Of a DNA stretch of 64,000 nt, positions 1-8,201 are shown in pieces. Each line of letters begins with the position of its first letter. The first letter of the stretch is position 1. The position numbers were made by a program, and so were the translations under genes. The stretch is from Prevotella sp. (GTDB lineage Bacteria > Bacteroidota > Bacteroidia > Bacteroidales > Bacteroidaceae), in the NCBI GenBank assembly GCA_015060485.1, contig SUYI01000010.1, positions 30,432-94,431 of the forward strand, written 5' to 3'. Under the pieces are notes generated by a model. It was not told where the DNA came from and searched no databases. It worked only from the letters and a program-made list of their open reading frames with translations.

Positions 1-254
1 TTGCGAGCTGAGGGTTCTCCGTGAGTTGCCCAACGTGTATGAGCAATGCCAATGCAACCGCTGACGTCCTTGTCGGAGCAATATTCCGTCAGGTTGTCGA
101 CCTTGCCTTTTGTCTTAAAAACATTCAGCTGATTTTCGGCGTTGACGAGTGCCACACCTGCTGAGTCGTAACCACGATACTCAAGACGACGAAGTCCTTT
201 AATTAAAATAGGATAGGCTTCCTGCTTACCGATATAACCTACTATTCCACACAT
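1..254 (-). CDS. glmS: Glucosamine-6-phosphate synthase (isomerising), N-terminal part, cut by window edge
   Basis: This is the first ~84 codons of glutamine:fructose-6-phosphate aminotransferase, which makes glucosamine-6-phosphate for peptidoglycan and LPS precursors. The protein begins MCGIVGYIGK; Cys2 becomes the N-terminal nucleophile of the class II glutamine amidotransferase domain after Met removal. Further on it reads RRLEYRGYDSAG and GIAHTRWATHGEPS, both hallmarks of the glutaminase domain. The rest, including both SIS sugar-isomerase domains, lies beyond position 1. It is divergent from purU, with a promoter at 299-330. Identification is firm from the N-terminus alone. Confidence 0.95.
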   Translation of the reverse strand, partial: MCGIVGYIGKQEAYPILIKGLRRLEYRGYDSAGVALVNAENQLNVFKTKGKVDNLTEYCSDKDVSGCIGIAHTRWATHGEPSAR

Positions 255-298
255 AATCTTTCCGTGTTAGATACAACTTCTTTATTCTTTTTCGGCTG

Positions 299-330
299 CA
301 AAGGTAAGATTTTTGATTAAAACAGCCAAG
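299..330 (-). promoter_or_regulatory. Putative glmS promoter, Bacteroidota type
   Basis: On the reverse strand, TACCTTTG (299-306) matches the -7 consensus TAnnTTTG. CTTG (327-330) stands 20 bp upstream in place of the -33 TTTG, one base off. It lies 45 bp from the glmS start. The -7 match is good and the -33 match weak. Confidence 0.5.
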
Positions 331-438
331 AAAAATCTTGTTTTTTTGACATTCTGTATAAAAATACTACTTTAACCCGAAAATGCAAAGAAAAACGAGT
401 TTTCCTTTGGTATTCTGCATAAAAAGCACTACCTTTGC
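328..438 (+). repeat. Tandem pair of an extended promoter-like element
   Basis: Two related ~50-bp segments run in the same direction. The first (328-375) starts AAGAAAAATCTTG and carries CATTCTGTATAAAAA; the second (388-438) starts AAGAAAAACGAG and carries TATTCTGCATAAAAA, ending in a consensus -7 box. The first copy has decayed where the second has TACCTTTG. The second copy also resembles the pheT promoter region. Duplication of a promoter module followed by decay of one copy would explain this. Confidence 0.45.
406..437 (+). promoter_or_regulatory. Promoter of purU-his operon
   Basis: TTTG at 406-409 and TACCTTTG at 430-437 are separated by 20 bp, matching the Bacteroidota primary sigma factor consensus. 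The -7 box ends 36 bp before the chosen purU ATG at 474. The upstream flank GAAAAAC..GTTTTC is shared with the pheT promoter. Confidence 0.7.
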
Positions 439-473
439 AGGCATTATTAATAAATTAATAATTGGAAAAAGAA

Positions 474-1337
474 ATGAAACCAACAGCAATTCTGCTTCTA
501 CACTGCCCAGACCAACAGGGCATCATATCGGAAGTTACTAAATTTATTACGGATAATAAAGGGAACATCGTCTACCTCGACCAATATGTTGACAAACAAG
601 ATGGGATGTTTTTTATGCGCATTGAATGGGAACTGGACGGATTTCTGATTCCCCGTGACAAGTTGTACGACTACATCACCACGCTTTATGCTCAGCGCTA
701 TCAGATGAAGTTCTCGCTCTATTATAGCGACAAACGTCCTCGCATGGCCATCTTTGTTTCGAAGATGAGTCATTGTCTGTACGACCTGCTGGCTCGATGG
801 AAGGCTGGCGAGTTTAATTGCGACATACCATGCATCGTGTCGAACCACGAGGACTTGCGCTATGTGGCCGAGCAGTTTGGCATTCCCTATTATGTGTGGA
901 GCATCAAGAAGGACCACTCGAACAAACAAGAGGTGGAACAGGCTGAGATGGAACTGCTGAAGAAGGAGGACATCTCATTTATCGTGCTGGCACGCTATAT
1001 GCAAATCATCTCGGACGAAATGATTGCCGCCTATCCACACCATATCATCAACATCCACCACTCGTTCCTGCCAGCCTTCATCGGCGCGAAGCCCTATCAT
1101 CAGGCTTGGGAACGCGGTGTGAAGATCATCGGTGCCACCAGTCACTATGTGACCGCTGAGTTGGATGCCGGACCAATCATCGAGCAGGATGTGACACGCA
1201 TCACACACAAGGATACACCCGAGAGTCTGGTGCTGAAGGGTAAGGACCTGGAAAAGATAGTGCTGAGTCACGCAGTATCGAAGCACATCCAGCGCAAAAT
1301 CCTCACTTATAAAAACAAAACAATTATCTTCTCATGA
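474..1337 (+). CDS. purU: Formyltetrahydrofolate deformylase
   Basis: Hydrolyses 10-formyl-tetrahydrofolate to formate and tetrahydrofolate in the cytoplasm, balancing one-carbon pools. The 287-aa protein has an N-terminal ACT domain (about residues 4-80, with HCPDQQGII) and a C-terminal formyltransferase-fold hydrolase domain. The catalytic Asn-His-Asp triad is visible as N193 and H195 in INIHHSFLPAF and D231 in LDAGPI. The frame stays open to a TTG at 462, but ATG 474 fits the family length and the promoter. It overlaps hisH by 4 bp (ATGA), so it is translationally coupled to the his genes; histidine synthesis releases AICAR, whose recycling consumes 10-formyl-THF. Confidence 0.93.
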   Translation: MKPTAILLLHCPDQQGIISEVTKFITDNKGNIVYLDQYVDKQDGMFFMRIEWELDGFLIPRDKLYDYITTLYAQRYQMKFSLYYSDKRPRMAIFVSKMSHCLYDLLARWKAGEFNCDIPCIVSNHEDLRYVAEQFGIPYYVWSIKKDHSNKQEVEQAEMELLKKEDISFIVLARYMQIISDEMIAAYPHHIINIHHSFLPAFIGAKPYHQAWERGVKIIGATSHYVTAELDAGPIIEQDVTRITHKDTPESLVLKGKDLEKIVLSHAVSKHIQRKILTYKNKTIIFS

Positions 1338-1957
1338 CCGTAGCGATTGTAAAATATAACGCAGGAAATATCTATTCGGTGGTGAACGCCCTGAGAAGAA
1401 TGGGTGTGGAGCCGTTGTTGACGGACGATGCTGAACAGCTCCGTAAAGCCGACCGCGTGCTATTCCCTGGACAGGGACATGCCGCCGAGACGATGGAATA
1501 CCTGAAGGCTCACCGGTTGGATGAAGTGATTCGCGACTTGAAGCAACCTGTATTCGGTATATGCGTGGGCCAACAGCTGCTCTGCAAACATTCGGAGGAA
1601 GGCGACGTAGACTGCATTGGCATCTTCGACGCAGAGGTGAAGCGTTTCCTGCCTGAACGCCACGAGGACAAGGTGCCGTGCATGGGATGGAACGCTTTAA
1701 AGTTTAAAGATGAAAGTTTAAAGTTTGAAGCCGAGAATTCTCTGATGAAAGGTCTGGGCGACGAGCCGTATGTGTATTTCGTACATTCGTACTACGTGCC
1801 GGTGTGCAAGGAGACAATTGCAGTGGCTGACTATATCCTGCCCTACTCTGCCTCAATGCACAAGGACAACTTCTATACCTGCCAGTTTCACCCGGAAAAG
1901 AGTGGTAAGGTGGGCGAAAGAATCCTGGGGAATTTCCTGGATATAAATTCGTTATAA
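1334..1957 (+). CDS. hisH: Imidazole glycerol phosphate synthase, glutaminase subunit
   Basis: Class I glutamine amidotransferase that supplies ammonia to HisF for imidazole-glycerol-phosphate formation in histidine synthesis. The triad is C77 in GICVGQQLLC with H186 and E188 in QFHPEKS. The length of 207 aa is normal. Residues ~121-134 (ALKFKDESLKFEAE) are encoded by a short-period repeat (1694-1730) in a loop before the conserved PYVYFVHSYY segment and look like an in-frame repeat insertion. It starts inside the purU stop codon, and hisA follows after 23 bp. Confidence 0.95.
   Translation: MTVAIVKYNAGNIYSVVNALRRMGVEPLLTDDAEQLRKADRVLFPGQGHAAETMEYLKAHRLDEVIRDLKQPVFGICVGQQLLCKHSEEGDVDCIGIFDAEVKRFLPERHEDKVPCMGWNALKFKDESLKFEAENSLMKGLGDEPYVYFVHSYYVPVCKETIAVADYILPYSASMHKDNFYTCQFHPEKSGKVGERILGNFLDINSL
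1694..1730 (+). repeat. In-frame short repeat inside hisH
   Basis: The motif AAGTTTAAAG recurs around AAAGTTTAAAGATGAAAG and AGTTTAAAGTTTGAAG. The segment is AT-rich unlike the rest of hisH and encodes the near-repeat LKFKDESLKFE. It resembles intergenic repeats elsewhere in the window. Confidence 0.6.
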
Positions 1958-1980
1958 CGACATATCGAAATAGGAAGACA

Positions 1981-2703
1981 ATGAATATAGAACTGATTCC
2001 CGCTATCGATATCATCAACGGACAATGCGTACGTCTGACGAAGGGCGACTACGACCAAAAGACTGTTTACGGCAATCCGCTGGAGATGGCTCTGGAGTTT
2101 GAACGCCTTGGTTTTCAGCGTCTGCACGTGGTGGACTTAGACGGTGCAAAGTCGAAGCATATCGTGAACGACGCCGTGCTGAAGGCCATCACCACCGAGA
2201 CCCGTCTTGTGGTAGACTTTGGCGGAGGCATCAAGACCGACGAAGATCTGGAAAAAGCCTTTGCCTCAGGGGCCGCTATGGTAACCGTTGGTTCCATAGC
2301 CGTCACAGAGCCCGAACGGTTTATGGGCTGGCTTCGGAAATACGGTGCAGAGCGGATGATACTGGGCGCCGACGTGCGCAACGGAAAAATCAGCATCAAC
2401 GGATGGAAGGAAGACTCCGAGGAGGACTTGCTGCCATTCCTCAGAAAATACATCGACACCGGTGTGCAGAATGTGCTGTGCACGGAAATATCAAAGGACG
2501 GCACGTTGACGGGTCCAGCCATCGACCTCTATAAACGGGTGATGGAAGCCTACCCCAACTTGCACCTGATAGCCAGTGGCGGGGTATCGTCGAAAGCCGA
2601 CATCGAAGCACTCGACGAGGCAGGAATTCCTGCCGTCGTGTTCGGAAAGGCCATTTACGAAGGGCACATCAACCTCCGAGAGTTATTAAATAGTAAATCA
2701 TAA
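1981..2703 (+). CDS. hisA: Phosphoribosylformimino-AICAR phosphate isomerase
   Basis: Catalyses the Amadori-type isomerisation of ProFAR to PRFAR, the fourth step of histidine synthesis. It is a 240-aa (beta/alpha)8 barrel. The two catalytic aspartates are D10 in LIPAIDII and D131 in GADVRNGKISINGW; phosphate-binding loops are DFGGGI and ASGGVSS. The last residues (LLNSKS) are encoded by the AAATAGTAAAT repeat that continues into the hisF leader, so the C-terminus has been shaped by that repeat. It lies between hisH and hisF in the operon. Confidence 0.95.
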   Translation: MNIELIPAIDIINGQCVRLTKGDYDQKTVYGNPLEMALEFERLGFQRLHVVDLDGAKSKHIVNDAVLKAITTETRLVVDFGGGIKTDEDLEKAFASGAAMVTVGSIAVTEPERFMGWLRKYGAERMILGADVRNGKISINGWKEDSEEDLLPFLRKYIDTGVQNVLCTEISKDGTLTGPAIDLYKRVMEAYPNLHLIASGGVSSKADIEALDEAGIPAVVFGKAIYEGHINLRELLNSKS

Positions 2704-2718
2704 ATTGTCAAATAGTAA
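2683..2718 (+). repeat. AATAGTAAAT leader repeat (hisA end to hisF start)
   Basis: Two copies of AAATAGTAAAT are spaced about 20 nt apart, the second running directly into the hisF ATG. The same unit, in sense orientation, lies upstream of nuoM (36656-36690) and nrdD (49471-49502). Confidence 0.65.
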
Positions 2719-3483
2719 ATGAGTATGGGACTGGCAAAACGCATCATACCCTGTTTGGACGTGAAGGACGGTGAGACCGTAAAAGGCATCAACTTCGTCA
2801 ACCTTCGCTCGGCGGGCGACCCAGTGGAACTGGGAAAGGCCTATTCGGAGCAGGGAGCTGACGAATTGTGCTTTCTTGATATCACCGCATCCTTTGAGGG
2901 TCGCAAAACCTTTACGGAGATGGTGACCCGCGTGGCAGAGACCATCAATATACCTTTCACCGTAGGTGGAGGCATCAACGAACTGAAGGACGTGGAACGG
3001 CTATTGTATGCCGGAGCCGACAAGGTAAGCGTGAACAGTGCTGCCATACGCAGACCGGAATTGATTGACGAAATCACCACGAAGTTTGGCAGTCAGGTGT
3101 GTGTGGTGGCTATCGATGCCCGATTAGACGACGACGGGTGGCACTGCTATCTGAAGGGCGGTCGCGAACGTACAGAACGAGGACTCTTTGAATGGGCCCG
3201 TGAAGCTCAAGAGCGCGGTGCCGGTGAGATACTGTTTACAAGTATGAATCACGATGGCACCAAGAACGGCTATGCCAATGAAGCCTTACGTGAATTAAGC
3301 GATACGCTATCGATACCCATCATTGCCAGTGGCGGTGCCGGGTGCAAGGAACATTTCCGCGACACTTTCGTGGAAGGTCACAGTGACGCAGCATTGGCTG
3401 CCAGTGTCTTCCACTTTGGGGAAATTCCTATTCCCAAACTGAAACAATACTTAAGAGAAGAAGGAATTAACGTAAGATTATGA
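2719..3483 (+). CDS. hisF: Imidazole glycerol phosphate synthase, cyclase subunit
   Basis: Uses ammonia channelled from HisH to convert PRFAR to imidazole glycerol phosphate plus AICAR. It is a 254-aa (beta/alpha)8 barrel. The catalytic aspartates are D14 in [11 protein letters not shown] and D133 in [13 protein letters not shown]; phosphate loops TVGGGIN and ASGGAG are present. The first codons read MSMGLAK, so ATG 2725 is an alternative start; the family usually begins close to [11 protein letters not shown]. It overlaps hisIE by 4 bp (ATGA). Confidence 0.95.
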   Translation: MSMGLAKRIIPCLDVKDGETVKGINFVNLRSAGDPVELGKAYSEQGADELCFLDITASFEGRKTFTEMVTRVAETINIPFTVGGGINELKDVERLLYAGADKVSVNSAAIRRPELIDEITTKFGSQVCVVAIDARLDDDGWHCYLKGGRERTERGLFEWAREAQERGAGEILFTSMNHDGTKNGYANEALRELSDTLSIPIIASGGAGCKEHFRDTFVEGHSDAALAASVFHFGEIPIPKLKQYLREEGINVRL

Positions 3484-4133
3484 AGATAAATTTTGAGAAG
3501 ATGGGTGGGCTGGTGCCTGCCATCATACAAGACGCTGAAACCAGAAATGTGCTGATGCTGGGCTTCATGAACGAAGAGGCCTACCAGAAGACGTTGGAAA
3601 CAAAACACGTCACTTTTTGGAGTCGTACGCGACAGACATTGTGGACCAAGGGTGAGACATCGGGACACTTTCTGAATTTGGTAGACATGAAGATTGACTG
3701 CGATAACGACACCCTGCTGGTGCGTGTAAACCCCATCGGTCCGACGTGCCATACGGGCACTGATACCTGTTGGGGCGAAGATAATGTGCAACAAGATCCT
3801 TCCTTGCAGTTCCTTTCAGAGTTACAGTCGTTTATTTACAAACGTAAAGAGGAGATGCCCGAAGGTTCGTATACCACTAGTCTGTTCAACAAGGGTATCA
3901 ACAAGATAGCCCAGAAGGTGGGCGAAGAAGCCCTTGAGACCGTCATCGAAGCCACCAATGGTACATCAGAACACTTGGTATACGAAGCCTCAGACTTGTT
4001 GTACCATTTGCTGGTAATGCTGACCGAGAAGGGACTTCGTATCGAGGATATAGCCTTGGAATTGCAGAAGCGCCACGACCCCGATTGGGACAAGAAACGT
4101 CGAGAAGCCAAGGCTGCCGGGACAATGAAGTGA
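3480..4133 (+). CDS. hisI (hisIE): Bifunctional phosphoribosyl-AMP cyclohydrolase / phosphoribosyl-ATP pyrophosphohydrolase
   Basis: Fusion of HisI (about residues 1-115) and HisE (about 120-217), catalysing steps 3 and 2 of histidine synthesis. HisI carries [16 protein letters not shown], the metal-binding DMKIDCDND and the cysteines of [12 protein letters not shown]. HisE is an all-helical MazG-like domain with [13 protein letters not shown] and [12 protein letters not shown]. The fused length of 217 aa is typical. It is the last his gene of this cluster; hisG, hisD and hisC are not in the window and hisB lies at 32.5 kb. Confidence 0.95.
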   Translation: MKINFEKMGGLVPAIIQDAETRNVLMLGFMNEEAYQKTLETKHVTFWSRTRQTLWTKGETSGHFLNLVDMKIDCDNDTLLVRVNPIGPTCHTGTDTCWGEDNVQQDPSLQFLSELQSFIYKRKEEMPEGSYTTSLFNKGINKIAQKVGEEALETVIEATNGTSEHLVYEASDLLYHLLVMLTEKGLRIEDIALELQKRHDPDWDKKRREAKAAGTMK

Positions 4134-4146
4134 CGGCATGCTATCA

Positions 4147-4188
4147 TAATAAGGAATAACGAAACAACATGATAACGAAATAACGAGC
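4147..4188 (+). repeat. ATAACGA leader repeat before ftsE
   Basis: AATAACGAAA, GATAACGAAA and ATAACGAGC follow one another in 42 bp and end at the ftsE ATG. The same ATAACG unit occurs upstream of yebC (12829-12853, sense orientation). Confidence 0.6.
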
Positions 4189-4189
4189 A

Positions 4190-4960
4190 ATGCTAATTAA
4201 CTATCAGAAAGCGAACATCTATCAGAAGGATGGTATCCTCGTGTTGAAAGAAGTAGACTTTCATGTCAACGAGGGTGAATTCATTTATATTATCGGACGT
4301 GTGGGTGCCGGAAAGAGCACCTTGCTGAAGACGCTCTATTTCGAGCTGGACGTCGACGAGGCAGAAGAAGCCATCGTGTTGAATCACGACCTGAGAAACA
4401 TGAAGCGCAAACACATTCCAGCCCTGCGCCGACAGATGGGTATCATTTTCCAAGACTTCCAGTTGCTGGCTGACCGTACAGTGCGCAATAACCTGCGTTT
4501 TGTACTGAAAGCCACCGGATGGAAAGATAAGGACGAGATAGACGAACGCATTGACGATGTGCTTCGCGACGTAGAGATGACGGAGTGTGCCGACCGATTC
4601 CCCCATGAATTGTCGGGTGGTGAACAACAGCGTATCGCCATCGCACGAAGCATCCTGAACAATCCGAAAGTTATCATTGCAGACGAGCCGACGGGTAACC
4701 TCGACATTGAAACGGCACGACAGATTATTATGTTGCTGCGCAGAATCACCGAGTCGGGAACGGCCGTGGTGATGACGACGCACAATACATCGCTGTTACA
4801 AGAATATCCAGGCATTGTCTATCGTTGCATTAACCAGCGGCTGGAGGACATCACCAATGACTTCAACCACATAGCACTATACGAAGAAGAGGGTGCTGAC
4901 GAGAATGAGGCTGAGGAGAAAAAGAGCTATTACTCCGACCGAGAGGACCTGTCGATATAG
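4190..4960 (+). CDS. ftsE: Cell-division ABC transporter ATP-binding protein FtsE
   Basis: ATPase partner of FtsX that controls septal peptidoglycan hydrolysis at the inner membrane. The 256-aa protein has Walker A GRVGAGKST (residues 36-44), signature LSGGEQQR and Walker B VIIADEPTGNLD, the latter typical of the FtsE/LolD/MacB branch. An acidic tail (EEEGADENEAEEKK) extends past the usual ~220 aa. No ftsX lies next to it, as is common in this phylum. Assignment to FtsE rather than LolD rests on overall sequence feel and is likely but not certain. Confidence 0.82.
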   Translation: MLINYQKANIYQKDGILVLKEVDFHVNEGEFIYIIGRVGAGKSTLLKTLYFELDVDEAEEAIVLNHDLRNMKRKHIPALRRQMGIIFQDFQLLADRTVRNNLRFVLKATGWKDKDEIDERIDDVLRDVEMTECADRFPHELSGGEQQRIAIARSILNNPKVIIADEPTGNLDIETARQIIMLLRRITESGTAVVMTTHNTSLLQEYPGIVYRCINQRLEDITNDFNHIALYEEEGADENEAEEKKSYYSDREDLSI

Positions 4961-5051
4961 TTAAGAGTTTAGAGTTCTTTGACCTAAAGGTACAAAACGT
5001 TTATGAAACGATTAAAAAGTTGAGAAGTAAGAAATTAAAAAACAAGATACG

Positions 5052-6368
5052 ATGAAAGTAATGAAATTTGGCGGAACGTCGGTAGGAACACCGGCCCGCA
5101 TGAAAGAAGTAACAAAATTAGTGACAAAGTCAGGCGAACCTGTCTTCGTAGTATTGTCTGCCATGTCAGGCACAACCAATTCGTTGGTAGAGATCTCGAA
5201 CTATCTCTACAAGAAGAATCCCGAAGGTGCCAGCGAGATTATCAACCAGTTGGAGCGTGCTTATCTGAAGCATATTGACGAGCTCTACCAAAGTGACGAG
5301 GTGAAACAGCAGACACGTGAGTTCCTGACTTCAGAAGTAAACTACCTGCGTTCGTTTACCAAGGAGCTGTTTACCAGTTTTGAAGAGAAGAGCATCGTAG
5401 CTCAGGGCGAGATTCTATCAACAAACATGGTGGTGAACTACATGAAAGAACAGGGCATTAATGCTGTGCTGCTGAACGCCCTCGACTTCATGCGCACCGA
5501 CAAGAATTCAGAGCCTGATCCCAACTATATCAAGGAAAAACTGCAGGCCATAATGGAAAAGAACGAGGGGCAGCAGGTGTATATCACACAGGGATTTATC
5601 TGCCGAAATGCCTATGGAGAAATTGACAACCTGCAGCGTGGCGGTTCCGACTATACCGCATCACTTGTGGGAGCAGCGCTTGGAGCCGAGGAGATTCAGA
5701 TATGGACCGACATCGATGGCATGCATAACAACGATCCACGCATTGTCGACAACACTCAGCCCGTTCATCAGCTGCACTTCGAGGAGGCTGCCGAACTGGC
5801 ATATTTCGGAGCCAAGATTCTGCATCCTACATGCGTACAACCCGCCAAGTATGCCGGCATTCCCGTACGTCTGCTGAACACGATGGAGCCTGACGCCGAG
5901 GGTACCACCATAAGCAATGCTACGGAATATGGCAAGATCAAGGCCGTTGCCGCCAAGGACAGTATTATCGCCATTAAGATTAAGTCGAGCCGCATGTTGC
6001 TGGCCACGGGATTCCTGCGTAAGGTCTTCGAGATTTTCGAGTCCTACCAGACACCTATCGACATGGTGTGTACGTCGGAGGTTGGTGTATCCATGTCTAT
6101 CGACAACAGCGCCCATCTGGGAGAAATCCTCGACGAGCTGAAGAAGTACGGCACCGTAACTGTCGACACCGGCATGTGCATCATTTGCGTGGTTGGTGAT
6201 CTCGACTGGTCGAACATCGGTTTCGAAACCAAAGTGCTCGACGCGATGAAAAACATCCCCGTTCGTATGATTTCATATGGCGGCTCGAACTATAACATCT
6301 CGTTCCTCATCCGCGAAGAAGATAAAAAACGTGCTCTGCAAAGTCTGAGTGATACGCTGTTTAAATAA
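5052..6368 (+). CDS. lysC: Aspartate kinase
   Basis: Phosphorylates aspartate, the first step toward lysine, threonine, methionine and diaminopimelate. The protein starts MKVMKFGGTSVG, the kinase N-terminal signature. GGSDYTASLVGAALGA and IWTDIDGMHNNDPRI form the aspartate/ATP site. Residues from ~310 form two ACT domains, the likely site of feedback inhibition by end-product. At 438 aa it is the monofunctional form, with no homoserine dehydrogenase fused. lysA follows after 14 bp, suggesting a lysine/DAP operon. The 91-bp leader contains no clear consensus promoter. Confidence 0.93.
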   Translation: MKVMKFGGTSVGTPARMKEVTKLVTKSGEPVFVVLSAMSGTTNSLVEISNYLYKKNPEGASEIINQLERAYLKHIDELYQSDEVKQQTREFLTSEVNYLRSFTKELFTSFEEKSIVAQGEILSTNMVVNYMKEQGINAVLLNALDFMRTDKNSEPDPNYIKEKLQAIMEKNEGQQVYITQGFICRNAYGEIDNLQRGGSDYTASLVGAALGAEEIQIWTDIDGMHNNDPRIVDNTQPVHQLHFEEAAELAYFGAKILHPTCVQPAKYAGIPVRLLNTMEPDAEGTTISNATEYGKIKAVAAKDSIIAIKIKSSRMLLATGFLRKVFEIFESYQTPIDMVCTSEVGVSMSIDNSAHLGEILDELKKYGTVTVDTGMCIICVVGDLDWSNIGFETKVLDAMKNIPVRMISYGGSNYNISFLIREEDKKRALQSLSDTLFK

Positions 6369-6382
6369 CCTCAGCTGACACA

Positions 6383-7543
6383 ATGGCAAAAGGACAATTT
6401 CCAACGGCGAAGTTCCAAAGTTTACGAACGCCGTTCTACTATTACGACACGGAGCTGTTACGTGAAACACTCCGTGCCATTAACCAGGAAGCACGGAAGC
6501 ATGAGGGTTTCTGTGTGCACTATGCCGTAAAAGCCAATGCCAACCCAAGAATACTTCGCATCATCCGCGAAGCAGGACTGGGCGCAGATTGTGTGAGTGG
6601 CGGGGAGATTGAGGCTTGCGTACGTGCAGGCTATCCCTCGTCGAAAATCGTATATGCTGGAGTCGGCAAGAGCGACTGGGAAATAAATCTCGGATTGGAT
6701 CAGGACATCTTCTGCTTTAATGTAGAAAGCATTCCCGAGCTGGAGGTTATCAATGAACTGGCTGCAGCCAAAGGCAAGGTGGCACGGGTGGCTTTCCGAC
6801 TGAATCCAAACGTCGGTGCACATACCCATGCCAATATCACCACAGGACTGGCAGAAAATAAGTTTGGCATCGATATGCGCGACATGCTGAAAGTCATCGA
6901 GGAAGCCTCGCAAATGGAACATGTAAAGTGTGTAGGCCTACATTTCCACATTGGCAGTCAGATTCTGGACATGGGCGATTTTGAAGCTCTCTGCAACCGC
7001 GTCAACGAACTACAGAATGAATTGGAGCGTCATCGCATCACCCTTGAGCATATCAACGTAGGCGGCGGACTGGGTGTCGACTATCAACATCCGAACCGGG
7101 TCTGTATTCCTGATTTCAAGGACTATTTCAACACCTATGCTAAGAAGTTGAAACTGCGCCCAGGACAGACTCTGCATTTCGAGCTGGGACGTGCGGTGGT
7201 GGCACAGTGCGGTAGTCTCATCACACGTACATTATATATTAAGAAAGGCAGTGTGAAACAGTTCTGCATTGTTGATGCAGGGTTTACCGACCTCATCCGT
7301 CCGGCACTTTATCAAGCTTATCATAAGATAGAGAATATCACAAGCGATGAACCTGTTGAGGCTTACGATGTGGTGGGACCCATTTGTGAATCTACAGATG
7401 TTTTTGCCAAACAAATTGACATAAACGGCTGTCATCGTGGCGACCTTATCGCCATTCGATCAGCAGGTGCTTATGGCGAGATTATGGCCTCCCAGTACAA
7501 TTGTCGCCAGTTGCCGCAAGGCTACATGAGCGACGAAATCTAA
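6383..7543 (+). CDS. lysA: Diaminopimelate decarboxylase
   Basis: PLP enzyme that decarboxylates meso-diaminopimelate to lysine, the last step of the pathway. It belongs to fold type III (alanine racemase-like barrel). The PLP lysine is K50 in VHYAVKANANP; HFHIGSQI, the glycine loop GGGLGVDY and the active-site Cys in PICESTDVF are present, as is AGAYGEIMASQYN. At 386 aa it is slightly shorter than the E. coli enzyme but complete. It lies directly downstream of lysC. Confidence 0.94.
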   Translation: MAKGQFPTAKFQSLRTPFYYYDTELLRETLRAINQEARKHEGFCVHYAVKANANPRILRIIREAGLGADCVSGGEIEACVRAGYPSSKIVYAGVGKSDWEINLGLDQDIFCFNVESIPELEVINELAAAKGKVARVAFRLNPNVGAHTHANITTGLAENKFGIDMRDMLKVIEEASQMEHVKCVGLHFHIGSQILDMGDFEALCNRVNELQNELERHRITLEHINVGGGLGVDYQHPNRVCIPDFKDYFNTYAKKLKLRPGQTLHFELGRAVVAQCGSLITRTLYIKKGSVKQFCIVDAGFTDLIRPALYQAYHKIENITSDEPVEAYDVVGPICESTDVFAKQIDINGCHRGDLIAIRSAGAYGEIMASQYNCRQLPQGYMSDEI

Positions 7544-7559
7544 CAAGGTAACAACAAGA

Positions 7560-8189
7560 ATGACTATAGAACATCAGACATTGCCGTCCATCTCTATCGT
7601 GATAGCTGTTCACGATCAGGCAGAAGCGCTAGAGCAGAATCTGCCCGCTTTCCTGACGTTGCCCTACGAAGGACAGTATGAAGTCATCGTGGTGGACAAT
7701 ATGTCTACGGACGATACTCCGCACGTACTGAAACGTATGAAGGCTGAATCCCCTAAGCTGTATTCTACTTTCTTGCCTTCTTCAGTCATTGTTAATCCCA
7801 GCCGGAAAAGACTGGCACTCAGTGTGGGTGCAAAGGCTGCCCACCACGAATATATTGTGCTGGCTGATATCCGCCGCACACCTGTCAACACAGATTGGCT
7901 GGCAGGATTGGCCGACGGTGAGGCGTCGTTGGTGTATTGCAACAGAAAACGCGACAAGGTAACGCATATAGTAGCCACAGAGCTGAATGACCTAAGTCGT
8001 ATCATTCTCAAAGCCGAACGACATTCCTTCAGGGACCACTGGGGCACATGGTTCAGAAAACAGCGTGGACTATACGATGCCATAGGTGTGCGCAGGGAGC
8101 ATGTCTTTGATGCAATCCGGCTTTATGATCAACGCATTCGCGGATTCCGTCTATTGGGTCTGCGTCTGCGTGTTTGGTTGGGTTTCTAA
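7560..8189 (+). CDS. Glycosyltransferase family 2-like protein, short
   Basis: A 209-aa GT-A type glycosyltransferase-like protein. The N-terminal strand-loop SISIVIAVHDQ and the nucleotide-binding VVDNMSTDDT (44-53) are typical of GT2. At the place of the metal-binding DxD the sequence reads LADIRRT (101-107), so catalysis cannot be assumed. It has no membrane segment and no C-terminal acceptor domain. It sits 16 bp after lysA and 12 bp before another glycosyltransferase-like gene, so the pair probably works together on a surface glycan; donor and acceptor are unknown. Confidence 0.72.
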   Translation: MTIEHQTLPSISIVIAVHDQAEALEQNLPAFLTLPYEGQYEVIVVDNMSTDDTPHVLKRMKAESPKLYSTFLPSSVIVNPSRKRLALSVGAKAAHHEYIVLADIRRTPVNTDWLAGLADGEASLVYCNRKRDKVTHIVATELNDLSRIILKAERHSFRDHWGTWFRKQRGLYDAIGVRREHVFDAIRLYDQRIRGFRLLGLRLRVWLGF

Positions 8190-8201
8190 ACATGTTACGC
8201 C

